From the NCBI GenBank assembly GCA_035644395.1, contig DASQOR010000028.1:186001-250000 (forward strand): a stretch of DNA of 64,000 nt. The letters are read 5' to 3'. Shown here piece after piece: positions 44,349 to 52,391 of the stretch; the first letter of the stretch is position 1; the number at the start of each line of letters is the position of its first letter. A model generated the notes under the pieces. The model did no database searches, had not been told where the DNA came from, and saw only the letters and a list, made by a program, of their open reading frames with translations. A program made the translations under genes and the position numbers. The stretch is from JBGPLJ01 sp035644395. Its GTDB lineage: Bacteria; Pseudomonadota; Gammaproteobacteria; Steroidobacterales; Steroidobacteraceae.

Positions 44349-45350
44349 TCAGGCCGCGGCGCCGGTCTTGCGCGCCCGCTGCTTCCCGGCGTACGCGGTC
44401 GCCGCCTCTCGCACCCAGCGCCCTTCATCGTGTGCACGTCGCCGTGCCGCCAATCGCTCCCGGTTGCAGGGCCCATTGCCTTTCAACACTTCGTTGAATT
44501 CGGACCAGTCGATGGCGCCGAAGCGGTAGTGCTGGCGTTCGCCATCCCAGGCGAGTTCGGCATCCGGCACCTTGAGGCCGAGGAACTGCGCCTGCGGCAC
44601 CGTGACGTCGACGAAACGCTGGCGCAGGTCGTCGTTGCTGATGCGCTTGATCTTCCAGCGCGTCGATTGCGCGCTGTGCTTCGAGTCCGTGTCGCTCGGG
44701 CCGAACATCATGAGCGACGGCCACCACCAGCGGCCGAGCGCCGCCTGCGCCATCGCCTGCTGTTCGCGCGTGCCGCGGGCAAGCTTCATCATGATCTCGA
44801 AGCCCTGGCGCTGGTGAAAACTCTCTTCCTTGCAGATACGGATCATCGCGCGCGCGTACGGGCCGTAGGAGCACCGGCAGAGCGGGATCTGGTTCATGAT
44901 CGCGGCGCCGTCGACGAGCCAGCCGATGGCGCCGACGTCCGCCCAGCTGACGGTCGGGTAGTTGAAGATGCTCGAATACTTCGCCGTTCCCGCGAGCAGC
45001 TGCTCGATCAGTTCGGCTCGCGAGATGCCGAGGGTTTCCGTCGCGCTGTAGAGATAGGCGCCGTGACCGCCCTCGTCCTGGACCTTCGCGATCAGCACGG
45101 CCTTGCGCCGCAAGGTCGGTGCCCGGGTGATCCAGTTGCCTTCGGGCAGCATGCCGACGATCTCGGAGTGCGCATGCTGCGACATCTGCCGGATGAGGGT
45201 CTGGCGGTAGGCCGGCGGCATCCAGTCCTTGGGCTCGACGCGCTCCTCACGGTCGACCCGTGCCAGGAACTGCGCTTCGAGCGTCGCGGTTTCGGCGGCG
45301 GACACGTGCAGCTCGCTGCGGCCAAGCTGGTCGAGTCCCTGGGTGTACAT
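44349..45350 (-). CDS. paaA: Phenylacetyl-CoA epoxidase catalytic subunit A
   Basis: Diiron subunit that epoxidises the ring of phenylacetyl-CoA, 333 residues. Two metal-binding motifs are visible: KVQDEGGHGAYLYSATE (ExxH) and CKEESFHQRQGFEI (EExxH). The stretch HAHSEIVGMLPEGNWITRAPTLRRKA is nearly invariant in PaaA. The ATG at 45350 was chosen over one at 45392, which falls inside the candidate PaaX operator. It is the first gene of paaABCDEGIKZ. Confidence 0.95.
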   Translation of the reverse strand: MYTQGLDQLGRSELHVSAAETATLEAQFLARVDREERVEPKDWMPPAYRQTLIRQMSQHAHSEIVGMLPEGNWITRAPTLRRKAVLIAKVQDEGGHGAYLYSATETLGISRAELIEQLLAGTAKYSSIFNYPTVSWADVGAIGWLVDGAAIMNQIPLCRCSYGPYARAMIRICKEESFHQRQGFEIMMKLARGTREQQAMAQAALGRWWWPSLMMFGPSDTDSKHSAQSTRWKIKRISNDDLRQRFVDVTVPQAQFLGLKVPDAELAWDGERQHYRFGAIDWSEFNEVLKGNGPCNRERLAARRRAHDEGRWVREAATAYAGKQRARKTGAAA

Positions 45351-45380
45351 GGCGGTCGGTCTCCGGGTCGGGCGGCGCGG

Positions 45381-45431
45381 CCAATGTGACACATAATGCC
45401 TCGTATCTCAATTTTTTCTGTGTCATATTGG
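45381..45431. promoter_or_regulatory. Candidate PaaX operator between paaA and paaX
   Basis: CCAATGTGACACA (45381-45393) and TGTGTCATATTGG (45419-45431) are 13-base arms in opposite orientation with 12 of 13 positions matching, separated by 25 bases of AT-rich sequence. The core TGTG-A-CACA is itself a palindrome. The repeat fills the divergent promoter region, so one regulator could control both genes. PaaX is the obvious candidate, with phenylacetyl-CoA as inducer; binding is inferred. Confidence 0.65.
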
Positions 45432-45438
45432 CGGAGCC

Positions 45439-46347
45439 GTGACAATACCCTACGAAGCTGCCGTCGCGCAGCTCAGGCGCTCCTTCCTGCGGCAGCGGCC
45501 GCTCAGGGCGGGTTCGCTCATCATCACGCTCTTCGGCGACTCGATCGCGCCGCGGGGCGGCGAGATTTCGCTCGCGAGCCTCATAGCCGTGCTCGCCTCC
45601 TTCGGCCTGACGGAGCGCCTCGTCCGCACGGCGGTCGGGCGGCTCGCGCAGGAGGGCTGGCTCGCCGCCAAACGCGAGGGCCGCCTGAGCTTCTATGGCC
45701 TCACCCGGGTGGGTAGCGAGCGTTTCGCCGAGGCAACCCGGCGCATCTATGCAGCACCGCCCGCCCGCTGGCGCGGACGCTGGACGCTGGTACTCGCCAA
45801 CGCGCGCGGGAGCAAGGCCCTCCGCGATGACCTTGAATGGCTCGGCTTCGGCCAGCTCGCCACGGGAACCCTTGCCCATCCGGACACTGACATGCAGCGC
45901 GTGCGCCGTGAAATGCGCGATCCGGCGCTCCTCGATGACGCCTTGATCCTGACGGCCAATGCCAGCGCGGCCGGCGCCGACCAGCAACTCATCGAGCGCG
46001 GCTGGAACCTCGCGGACCTCGAACGCCGCTACCGCCGCTTCGTCGCGCTCTTCGGGCCGCTGCTCGAAGCCGTCGCGGCGCGCGCGTCCCCTGCGCCAGA
46101 AGCGAGCCTCGTGGCCCGCACGCTCCTCATTCACGAGTACCGCCGCGTCCACCTGCGCGATCCCCTGCTGCCGCGAAACCTGTTGCCGGCAGACTGGGCC
46201 GGATCCGCTGCCTACGAGTTATGCCGGAAGCTGTACGGGCTCGTGTACCGGGCCGCGGACCGGCACCTCGATGCCGTGGCGTCGACTCGCCGGGGACGTC
46301 TGCCCGCAGCGGGCGCCGACCTGCATCGCCGTTTCGGCCACCGATAG
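45439..46347 (+). CDS. paaX: Phenylacetate-responsive repressor
   Basis: PaaX-family regulator, 302 residues. The N-terminal winged helix includes AGSLIITLFGDSIAPRGGEISLASLIAVLASFGLTERLVRTAVGRLAQEGWLAAKREGRLSFY-type pattern, with the PaaX hallmark ITLFGDSI near residue 31. The central domain begins with RRIYAAPPARWRGRWTLVLA, and the C-terminal domain holds LIHEYRRVHLRDPLLPRNLLPADWAG. The GTG at 45439 lies 8 bases from the candidate operator; GGAG is only two bases upstream, so the exact start is uncertain. It normally represses the paa genes until phenylacetyl-CoA binds. Confidence 0.93.
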   Translation: MTIPYEAAVAQLRRSFLRQRPLRAGSLIITLFGDSIAPRGGEISLASLIAVLASFGLTERLVRTAVGRLAQEGWLAAKREGRLSFYGLTRVGSERFAEATRRIYAAPPARWRGRWTLVLANARGSKALRDDLEWLGFGQLATGTLAHPDTDMQRVRREMRDPALLDDALILTANASAAGADQQLIERGWNLADLERRYRRFVALFGPLLEAVAARASPAPEASLVARTLLIHEYRRVHLRDPLLPRNLLPADWAGSAAYELCRKLYGLVYRAADRHLDAVASTRRGRLPAAGADLHRRFGHR

Positions 46348-46467
46348 CCCGGGCCCGGCCGCGGCAGGCGCGGCATAGGCCTATAACCATTGATATGCCT
46401 GCGCTGGGTCCGCGCTTGTAGACTTGCCGGGCCGGAGCGGCCGCAGCTGCGACAGTCGAGGTTCCCG

Positions 46468-47367
46468 ATGCCGTTGACGCATCTCGAGCGCCTGGAAGCC
46501 GAGAGCATCCACATCCTGCGAGAGGTGGTCGCCGAGTGCGACCGGCCGGTCATGCTGTATTCGATCGGCAAGGACAGCGCCGTGATGCTGCATCTCGCCC
46601 TCAAGGCATTCCGTCCCGCGAAGCCGCCCTTCCCGCTCCTGCACGTCGACACCACGTGGAAGTTTCGCGAGATGATCGCGTTCCGCGACCGGCGGGTTGC
46701 CGAGCTCGGGCTCGACCTGCTGGTGCACGTGAATCCGGAAGGCAAGGCTCGCGGCATCAATCCGATCACGCACGGTTCGGCCGTGCACACCGACGCGATG
46801 AAGACGCAGGCCCTGAAGCAGGCGCTCGAGCTGCACGGCTTCGATGCGGCGTTCGGCGGGGCGCGGCGCGACGAAGAGAAGTCGCGAGCCAAGGAGCGCA
46901 TCTTCTCCTTCCGCTCCGCCCAGCACCGCTGGGACCCGAAGCGCCAGCGGCCCGAACTCTGGCGCGTCTACAACACGCGTAAGCACAAGGGTGAGAGCCT
47001 GCGCGTCTTTCCGCTCTCGAACTGGACCGAGCTCGACGTGTGGCAGTACATCCACCGCGAGAACATCCCGATCGTGCCGCTCTATTTCGCGAAGTCCCGC
47101 CCGGTGGTGAAGCGCAACGGCGGCCTGATCCTGGTCGACGACGAGCGTCTGCCGCTCGCGCCCGGCGAGCGTCCGGTCATGAAGATGGTGCGATTTCGGA
47201 CGCTCGGCTGCTATCCGCTGACGGCAGCGATCGAGAGCACGGCGGATACGCTGCCGGCCATCATCCAGGAGATGCTGCTGACGACGACTTCCGAGCGGCA
47301 GGGGCGCGTCATCGACCACGACGCTTCGGCGTCGATGGAGAAGAAGAAACAGGAAGGCTACTTCTGA
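46468..47367 (+). CDS. cysD: Sulfate adenylyltransferase subunit 2
   Basis: Catalytic subunit making adenosine 5'-phosphosulfate from sulfate and ATP; 299 residues. The PP-loop MLYSIGKDSAVMLHLALKAF (SxGKDS, about residues 28-40) and FGGARRDEEKSRAKERIFSFR are diagnostic. FRTLGCYPLTAAIES and the C-terminal KKKQEGYF also match. An in-frame Met at 46390 is not used, as the ATG at 46468 starts the conserved THLERLEAESIHILREV. Its stop overlaps the cysNC start by one base. Confidence 0.95.
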   Translation: MPLTHLERLEAESIHILREVVAECDRPVMLYSIGKDSAVMLHLALKAFRPAKPPFPLLHVDTTWKFREMIAFRDRRVAELGLDLLVHVNPEGKARGINPITHGSAVHTDAMKTQALKQALELHGFDAAFGGARRDEEKSRAKERIFSFRSAQHRWDPKRQRPELWRVYNTRKHKGESLRVFPLSNWTELDVWQYIHRENIPIVPLYFAKSRPVVKRNGGLILVDDERLPLAPGERPVMKMVRFRTLGCYPLTAAIESTADTLPAIIQEMLLTTTSERQGRVIDHDASASMEKKKQEGYF

Positions 47368-49295
47368 TGGCGCACCGGTCGGCTCTCATCGCGGGCGACA
47401 TCCTGGATTACCTCGACTCGCAGGAGCACAAGGGGCTGCTCCGCTTCATGACCTGCGGCAGCGTCGATGACGGCAAGTCGACGCTCATCGGGCGCCTCCT
47501 CTACGAATCGAAGCTCATCTTCGAGGACCAGCTTGCCGCGGTCGCGGCGGATTCGAAGAAGGTCGGCACCCAGGGCGGGGAACTCGACCTTGCGCTCCTC
47601 GTCGACGGCCTCGCCGCCGAGCGGGAACAAGGCATCACGATCGACGTCGCCTACCGCTTCTTCTCGACCGAGAAGCGCAAGTTCATCGTCGCCGATACGC
47701 CGGGCCATGAGCAGTACACCCGCAACATGGTGACGGCCGCTTCGAATTCCGACGCCGCCGTGGTGCTGGTCGACGCGCGCAAGGGCGTGCTGACACAGAC
47801 CCGCCGCCACAGCTACATCCTTGCGCTCCTCGGCATCCGGCACGTGATCCTAGCGGTCAACAAGATGGACACGATCGGCTACGCCGAAGCGGCCTTCGCG
47901 ACCATTGTCGCCGACTTCCGGAAATTCGCGGACGAGATCGGCATCAGGGACGTCGCGGCCATTCCGCTGTCGGCCCTCAAGGGCGACAACGTCATCACGG
48001 CGAGCCCGGCCATGCCCTGGTACTGCGGACCGACGTTCCTGGGTTGCCTCGAGGCGCTTGCAGTCAGCGAATCGCTCGATGCGCAAGCGCTGCGGTTTCC
48101 CATCCAGTGGGTCAACCGGCCAAGCCAGGACTTTCGCGGCTATTGCGGCATGGTCGCGAGCGGCACCCTGCGCAAAGGCGACCGCTTGCGCGCGCTGCCT
48201 TCGGGCCGGGAGAGCAACGTTGCCCGCATTCTCGGCCCGCGGGGCGATCTCGAGCGTGCGGTCGCCGGCCAGTCAGTCACAGTGACCCTGACCGACGAAA
48301 TCGACATCAGCCGCGGCGACGTGCTTGCGGCGGCGGAATCGCCGCCAGCCATCGCGGACCAGTTCCAGGCGACGGTCATCTGGATGCATGAGGAGCCGAT
48401 GCTTCCCGGCCGGCCGTACCTCCTCAAGATCGGCACGCGCATGGTCACTGCGAGCATCACCTCGCCCAAATACAAGGTGAACGTCAACACGCTCGAGCAC
48501 CTGGCGGCGAAGCAGCTCGAGCTGAACGAGATCGGCGTCTGCAACCTGAGCGTCGACCGGCCGATTCCGTTCGACGCCTACGCCGACAACCGCGACATGG
48601 GCGGCTTCGTCCTCATCGACCGGCTGAGCAACGACACGCTCGGCGCCGGACTCCTCCACTTCGCGCTGCGCCGCGCCGACAACATCCACTGGCAGGCGCT
48701 CGACGTGAACAAGACCGCGCGCGCGCGCGTCAAGGGCCAGCGCTCGTGCATCCTGTGGTTCACCGGCCTCTCGGGCGCCGGCAAGTCGACCATCGCCAAT
48801 CTCATCGAGAGGCGCCTGCACGCGCTCGGACGCCACACCTACATCCTCGACGGCGACAACGTCCGCCACGGGCTCAACAAGGATCTCGGCTTCACGGACG
48901 CCGACCGCGTCGAGAACATCCGGCGGGTCGCCGAAGTCTCGCGCCTGATGGTGGATGCCGGGCTCATCGTCATCGTGTCGTTCATCTCGCCGTTCCGCGC
49001 CGAGAGGCGCATGGCGCGCGAGCTCGTCGGTCCCGGCGAGTTCCTCGAGGTGTTCGTGGATACGCCGCTCGCGGATGCGGAAAAGCGCGACGTCAAGGGG
49101 CTTTATGCGAAGGCGCGCCGGGGGGAGCTCAAGAACTTCACCGGCATCGACTCGCCCTACGAGCCGCCGGAGCACCCGGAAATGCACATCGACACGACGC
49201 AGATTGGACCGGACGAAGCTGCGCAGGCCGTGGTCGCGGCCCTCGAGCGCGCCGGCATCCTGGCGCCAGCGACCGACGACCAATGGTCGTTGTAG
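47367..49295 (+). CDS. cysNC: Bifunctional sulfate adenylyltransferase subunit 1 / APS kinase
   Basis: A 642-residue fusion. The N-terminal GTPase (CysN, about 1-440) has the G1 loop GSVDDGKSTLIGRLLY, the switch II DTPGHEQYTRNM and NKMD motif, and drives APS synthesis by CysD. The C-terminal APS kinase (CysC, about 455-642) has Walker A FTGLSGAGKSTIAN, DGDNVRHGLNKDLGF, and FISPFRAERRMAREL; it phosphorylates APS to PAPS. The fusion is common in proteobacteria. It converges on the MetE-like gene with two bases between them. Confidence 0.95.
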   Translation: MAHRSALIAGDILDYLDSQEHKGLLRFMTCGSVDDGKSTLIGRLLYESKLIFEDQLAAVAADSKKVGTQGGELDLALLVDGLAAEREQGITIDVAYRFFSTEKRKFIVADTPGHEQYTRNMVTAASNSDAAVVLVDARKGVLTQTRRHSYILALLGIRHVILAVNKMDTIGYAEAAFATIVADFRKFADEIGIRDVAAIPLSALKGDNVITASPAMPWYCGPTFLGCLEALAVSESLDAQALRFPIQWVNRPSQDFRGYCGMVASGTLRKGDRLRALPSGRESNVARILGPRGDLERAVAGQSVTVTLTDEIDISRGDVLAAAESPPAIADQFQATVIWMHEEPMLPGRPYLLKIGTRMVTASITSPKYKVNVNTLEHLAAKQLELNEIGVCNLSVDRPIPFDAYADNRDMGGFVLIDRLSNDTLGAGLLHFALRRADNIHWQALDVNKTARARVKGQRSCILWFTGLSGAGKSTIANLIERRLHALGRHTYILDGDNVRHGLNKDLGFTDADRVENIRRVAEVSRLMVDAGLIVIVSFISPFRAERRMARELVGPGEFLEVFVDTPLADAEKRDVKGLYAKARRGELKNFTGIDSPYEPPEHPEMHIDTTQIGPDEAAQAVVAALERAGILAPATDDQWSL

Positions 49296-49297
49296 GG

Positions 49298-50386
49298 CTA
49301 GCCCCAGACCTCTCGGGCCACTTCCACGACGAGTTCGAGTTTGCGCCACTGCTCCGCTTCGGAGAGCGCATTGCCATGGTGAGTGCTCGAGAAGCCGCAC
49401 TGCGGTGAGAGGCAGAGGTTCTCGAGCGGAACGAACCGGGCCGCCGCATCGATGCGCCGCTGGAGGACGTCCTTGCTTTCGATCGCGCCGACCTTGGTCG
49501 TCACGAGGCCGAGGACGATCTTCTTGGTGCGCGGCAGGTAGCGGAGCGGCTCGAAACCGCCGGCGCGTTCATCGTCGAACTCCATGAAGAAGCCGTCGAC
49601 GTCGCTCGAGAACATGGCTTGCGCCACGTCTTCATAGCCGCCCTCAGCCACCCAGGAACTTTTGAAATTGCCCCGGCAGGTGTGCATGGTGACGACCATG
49701 TCCGCCGGCCGGTCGACCAGGGCCGCGTTGATCACACTCGCGTAAGTGCGTGGGAGCTTCGACGGATCGTCGCCGTTGGCCGTGCAGGTAGCGCGGACCT
49801 TTGGATCGCAGAGGTAGGCGAACGCGACGTCGTCGAGCTGCAGGTAGTGGCAGCCGGCGGCCGCGAAGTCCGCGATCGCACGCCGGTACGCGAGACCAAG
49901 GTCCAGCCAGAATTCGTCGAGATCCGGATAGGCCGCCTGCGAAACCCCCTTGCGGCCTGCGCGAAGGTGCAGCATCGAAGGCGACGGGATGGTGAATTTC
50001 GCCGTGCGCTCCGTGCTGGCCTTCAGGAAGCCGAAATCCTCGATGAGGAGGGGCCGCGTGATGCGCACACGTCCGGTGACCGTCGCGATCGGCGGTTGCT
50101 CTTCCGTGTGGCCGAACTTCGGGCCGGGGTTTTCGGCGATCGAGACGCCTTCGATCCGGCGCAGGAAGTCGATATGCCACCAGTCACGGCGCAGCTCGCC
50201 ATCGGTGATGCCCTCGAGCCCGATCGACTCCTGCCGGGCGACGACCGCACGAATCGCCTGGTCCTCCGCCTGCCGCAGGTCCGCAGCCGACAGCCGCCCA
50301 TCGCGGAATCCCCGCCGCGCATCGATGAGCGACTGCGGGCGCAACAGGCTTCCCACCTGATCGGCGCGAAACGGTGGCTTCATCAT
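49298..50386 (-). CDS. MetE C-terminal-like methyltransferase (cobalamin-independent methionine synthase II family)
   Basis: A 362-residue TIM-barrel protein equivalent to the catalytic C-terminal half of MetE, without the N-terminal barrel. Zinc-ligand regions are visible as VVTMHTCRGNFKSSW (His and Cys), FFMEFDDERAG (Glu) and LSPQCGFSSTHHGN (Cys). YLQLDDVAFAYL also matches. The ATG at 50386 overlaps the hpaR stop (ATGA). Short MetE-like proteins can be core methionine synthases or act on other thiols and methyl or epoxide donors; the location behind hpaR suggests co-expression with aromatic catabolism. The substrate is unknown. Confidence 0.8.
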   Translation of the reverse strand: MMKPPFRADQVGSLLRPQSLIDARRGFRDGRLSAADLRQAEDQAIRAVVARQESIGLEGITDGELRRDWWHIDFLRRIEGVSIAENPGPKFGHTEEQPPIATVTGRVRITRPLLIEDFGFLKASTERTAKFTIPSPSMLHLRAGRKGVSQAAYPDLDEFWLDLGLAYRRAIADFAAAGCHYLQLDDVAFAYLCDPKVRATCTANGDDPSKLPRTYASVINAALVDRPADMVVTMHTCRGNFKSSWVAEGGYEDVAQAMFSSDVDGFFMEFDDERAGGFEPLRYLPRTKKIVLGLVTTKVGAIESKDVLQRRIDAAARFVPLENLCLSPQCGFSSTHHGNALSEAEQWRKLELVVEVAREVWG

Positions 50387-50820
50387 CGTCTCCCCTCGTT
50401 GGCGAGCGCTTTCTCGAGCGCCGCCAGCATGGCAAAGAGCGCCTGGAGCCTGCGCTCCCCGAAAAGCCGCGCAATGCGCCGGTAGCCCGCTTCCGAGCCG
50501 CTCGCACCGTCGGCGAGCATACGCACGCCGCGCGCTGTCAGCATCACGACCTGCCGGCGCCGGTCGCCGGCCCCGCGCCGGCGACTGATGAACCCCGCCC
50601 GTTCGAGATCCTTGAGGATGCGGGTGAGACTCGGCGCGAGCAGCACGGCGCGCCGCGCCAGCGTCGTCACGTCGAGGCTGCCGGCGCTGTGCAGCACCCG
50701 CAGCACCCGCCATTGCTGCTCGGTCACCTCGAGCGTGCGCAAATGGGGGCGGAAGTGCTGCATGGCGGCTTCCCGCGCGCGCATCAGCGCGAGCGGCAGG
50801 GATTTGGACACGTCGCGCAT
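50383..50820 (-). CDS. hpaR: MarR-family repressor of homoprotocatechuate genes
   Basis: A 145-residue winged-helix regulator. LALMRAREAAMQHFRPHLRTLEVTEQQWRVLRVL closely follows HpaR/HpcR, and the recognition region is ARRAVLLAPSLTRILKDLERAGFI, then the wing with RRGAGDRRRQVVML. The ATG at 50820 matches the family N-terminus. Upstream Mets at 50865 and 50907 fall within or next to the two TTAACATGTTAA palindromes and are probably operator DNA, not codons. It is divergent from hpaG1 and overlaps the MetE-like gene by ATGA. Confidence 0.88.
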   Translation of the reverse strand: MRDVSKSLPLALMRAREAAMQHFRPHLRTLEVTEQQWRVLRVLHSAGSLDVTTLARRAVLLAPSLTRILKDLERAGFISRRRGAGDRRRQVVMLTARGVRMLADGASGSEAGYRRIARLFGERRLQALFAMLAALEKALANEGRR

Positions 50821-50858
50821 CCTCACCCGCACGGGTACGGAGCGCCTCTTGCCGATGC

Positions 50859-50870
50859 TTAACATGTTAA
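50859..50870. promoter_or_regulatory. Candidate HpaR operator, site 1
   Basis: Perfect 12-base palindrome TTAACATGTTAA, part of a 17-base direct repeat starting with GATGC (50854-50870) that recurs at 50896-50912. It lies 39 bases upstream of the hpaR start. The palindrome form suits a MarR-family dimer. Confidence 0.75.
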
Positions 50871-50900
50871 TGGGCTGCTTGGCTTTGCCTTGGCAGATGC

Positions 50901-50912
50901 TTAACATGTTAA
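50901..50912. promoter_or_regulatory. Candidate HpaR operator, site 2
   Basis: Second perfect TTAACATGTTAA palindrome, centred 42 bases (four helical turns) from site 1 and six bases ahead of the hpaG1 GTG. Two in-phase sites in the divergent spacer would let HpaR control both directions. Confidence 0.75.
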
Positions 50913-50918
50913 CCTACC

Positions 50919-51605
50919 GTGGACATGATGCGATACCCCGACGGCATCGAGCGCCCGCCCCCGCCGGCCCGGCAAGTCTGTGGCGCGCTGCTCAACTACC
51001 GCGCCGACCTTGCGGGCCTCGGCGAGCGCATGCGGGCCGCGCCCTACCAGGCGCCGCCGCGCGCCCCGGTCCTCTATCTCAAGCCACGCAACACCTGGAT
51101 CGCGGGCGGCGACCCGATCCCCCTGCCCTTCAATGCGCAGCGCCTCTGTGTCGGCGCAACCTTGGGTCTCGTGTTCGGGCGCACCTGCGTGCGCGCCACC
51201 GAAGCGACGGCCGCAGGTTTCCTCGCAGGGCTCTGCGTCATCAACGACGCCTGCCTGCCGCACGAAGTCATATTCCGGCCCGCTATCGAGGAGCGTTGCC
51301 GGGACGGCTTCTGCCCCATCGGCCCATCGGGCCCGATGCCCGCCGTGGGGCTCGCTGCGAGCTGGCGCATGCGAACGTACGTGAATGGCGAACTGCGAGG
51401 CGACTGGTGCACGGGTGAGTGCGTGCGCTCGGCCGCCCGGCTGATCGCAGACGTCTCGGAATTCATGAGCTTTCATCCCGGCGACATCCTGATGCTCGGC
51501 ACGCCCAGGGACCTGCCGGTTGCCACCGCCGGCGACCGGGTTGCCGTCGAAGTCGAGGGCGTTGCCCGGCTCGAGAATCCGATCGTTCGGGAGGACGCCC
51601 GGTGA
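50919..51605 (+). CDS. hpaG1: 5-oxopent-3-ene-1,2,5-tricarboxylate decarboxylase, N-terminal-type subunit
   Basis: A fumarylacetoacetate-hydrolase-fold protein, 228 residues, corresponding to the first half of HpaG/HpcE (decarboxylase and HHDD isomerase). Typical are ALLNYRADLAGLGERMRAAPYQAPPRAPVLYLKPRNTWI, FGRTCVRATEATAAGFLAGLCVINDACLP and SFHPGDILMLGTP. The GTG at 50919 lies next to an ATG at 50925 and one at 50928; none has a clear ribosome-binding site, so the start is uncertain by three codons. It overlaps hpaG2 by GTGA. Confidence 0.88.
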   Translation: MDMMRYPDGIERPPPPARQVCGALLNYRADLAGLGERMRAAPYQAPPRAPVLYLKPRNTWIAGGDPIPLPFNAQRLCVGATLGLVFGRTCVRATEATAAGFLAGLCVINDACLPHEVIFRPAIEERCRDGFCPIGPSGPMPAVGLAASWRMRTYVNGELRGDWCTGECVRSAARLIADVSEFMSFHPGDILMLGTPRDLPVATAGDRVAVEVEGVARLENPIVREDAR

Positions 51606-52369
51606 AGCGCGGCCGAGTCGCCTACGCGGGCGCCATTCACGGCTGCGAGCCGCATGAGCGCGGCCTGCGCCTCGATGACGGCCGTGTCCTCGCTGAAACC
51701 GAGGTCGTGTGGCTGACGCCCGTCGAGCTCGGCACTGTCTTTGCCGTCGGGCTCAACTATGCCGACCACGCCCGGGAGCTCGCCTCCGCGAAACCTGCCG
51801 AACCCCTCCTCTTTCTCAAGGGCTTCGGCGCGGTTGCAGGTCATCGAGCGACAACCCGCCGCCCGTCCGGTGTCGAATTCATGCACTACGAGTGTGAGCT
51901 GGCCGTGGTCATCGGACGAACGGCCAGGCACGTCCCGCGCGACCAGGCGCTGCCGTACGTCGGGGGGTACTCGGTTGCCAACGACTACGCGATTCGCGAC
52001 TACCTCGAGAACTACTACCGCCCGAACCTGCGCGTGAAGAACCGCGACGGCTGCACCTTGCTCGGCCCGTGGCTGGTCGATGCCACCGACGTTGCCGACC
52101 CGCAGAATCTGGCCCTCAGGACGGCCGTCAATGGCAAGATCACGCAGCGGGGCAACACCCGTGACATGATCTTCGGCGTGGCGGAACTCATTGAGTATCT
52201 GAGTTCCTTCATGACGCTGGCGCCGGGCGATGTGATCCTGACCGGCACGCCGCAGGGCGTCGTCAATGTCAACGCAGGCGATGAAGTGGTTACGGAGATC
52301 GACGGCATCGGCCGGCTGGTGAACACGCTCGTCGATGACGCCGCGTTCGGGCTCGCGCCTGCGCGCTGA
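51602..52369 (+). CDS. hpaG2: 2-hydroxyhepta-2,4-diene-1,7-dioate isomerase / decarboxylase, C-terminal-type subunit
   Basis: The second FAH-fold subunit, 255 residues. It has VFAVGLNYADHARELASAKPAEPLLFLKG-type opening, metal ligands in HYECELAVVIG (Glu-x-Glu), VANDYAIRDYLENYYRPNLRVKNRDGCTLLGPW, and the C-terminal MTLAPGDVILTGTPQGV. In E. coli HpaG the two halves are fused; here they are separate coupled genes. The GTG at 51602 overlaps the hpaG1 stop. A Met-initiated frame from 51419 lies inside hpaG1 and is not used. Confidence 0.88.
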   Translation: MKRGRVAYAGAIHGCEPHERGLRLDDGRVLAETEVVWLTPVELGTVFAVGLNYADHARELASAKPAEPLLFLKGFGAVAGHRATTRRPSGVEFMHYECELAVVIGRTARHVPRDQALPYVGGYSVANDYAIRDYLENYYRPNLRVKNRDGCTLLGPWLVDATDVADPQNLALRTAVNGKITQRGNTRDMIFGVAELIEYLSSFMTLAPGDVILTGTPQGVVNVNAGDEVVTEIDGIGRLVNTLVDDAAFGLAPAR

Positions 52370-52391
52370 AGGGGACCGAAGGAGACCGCAC

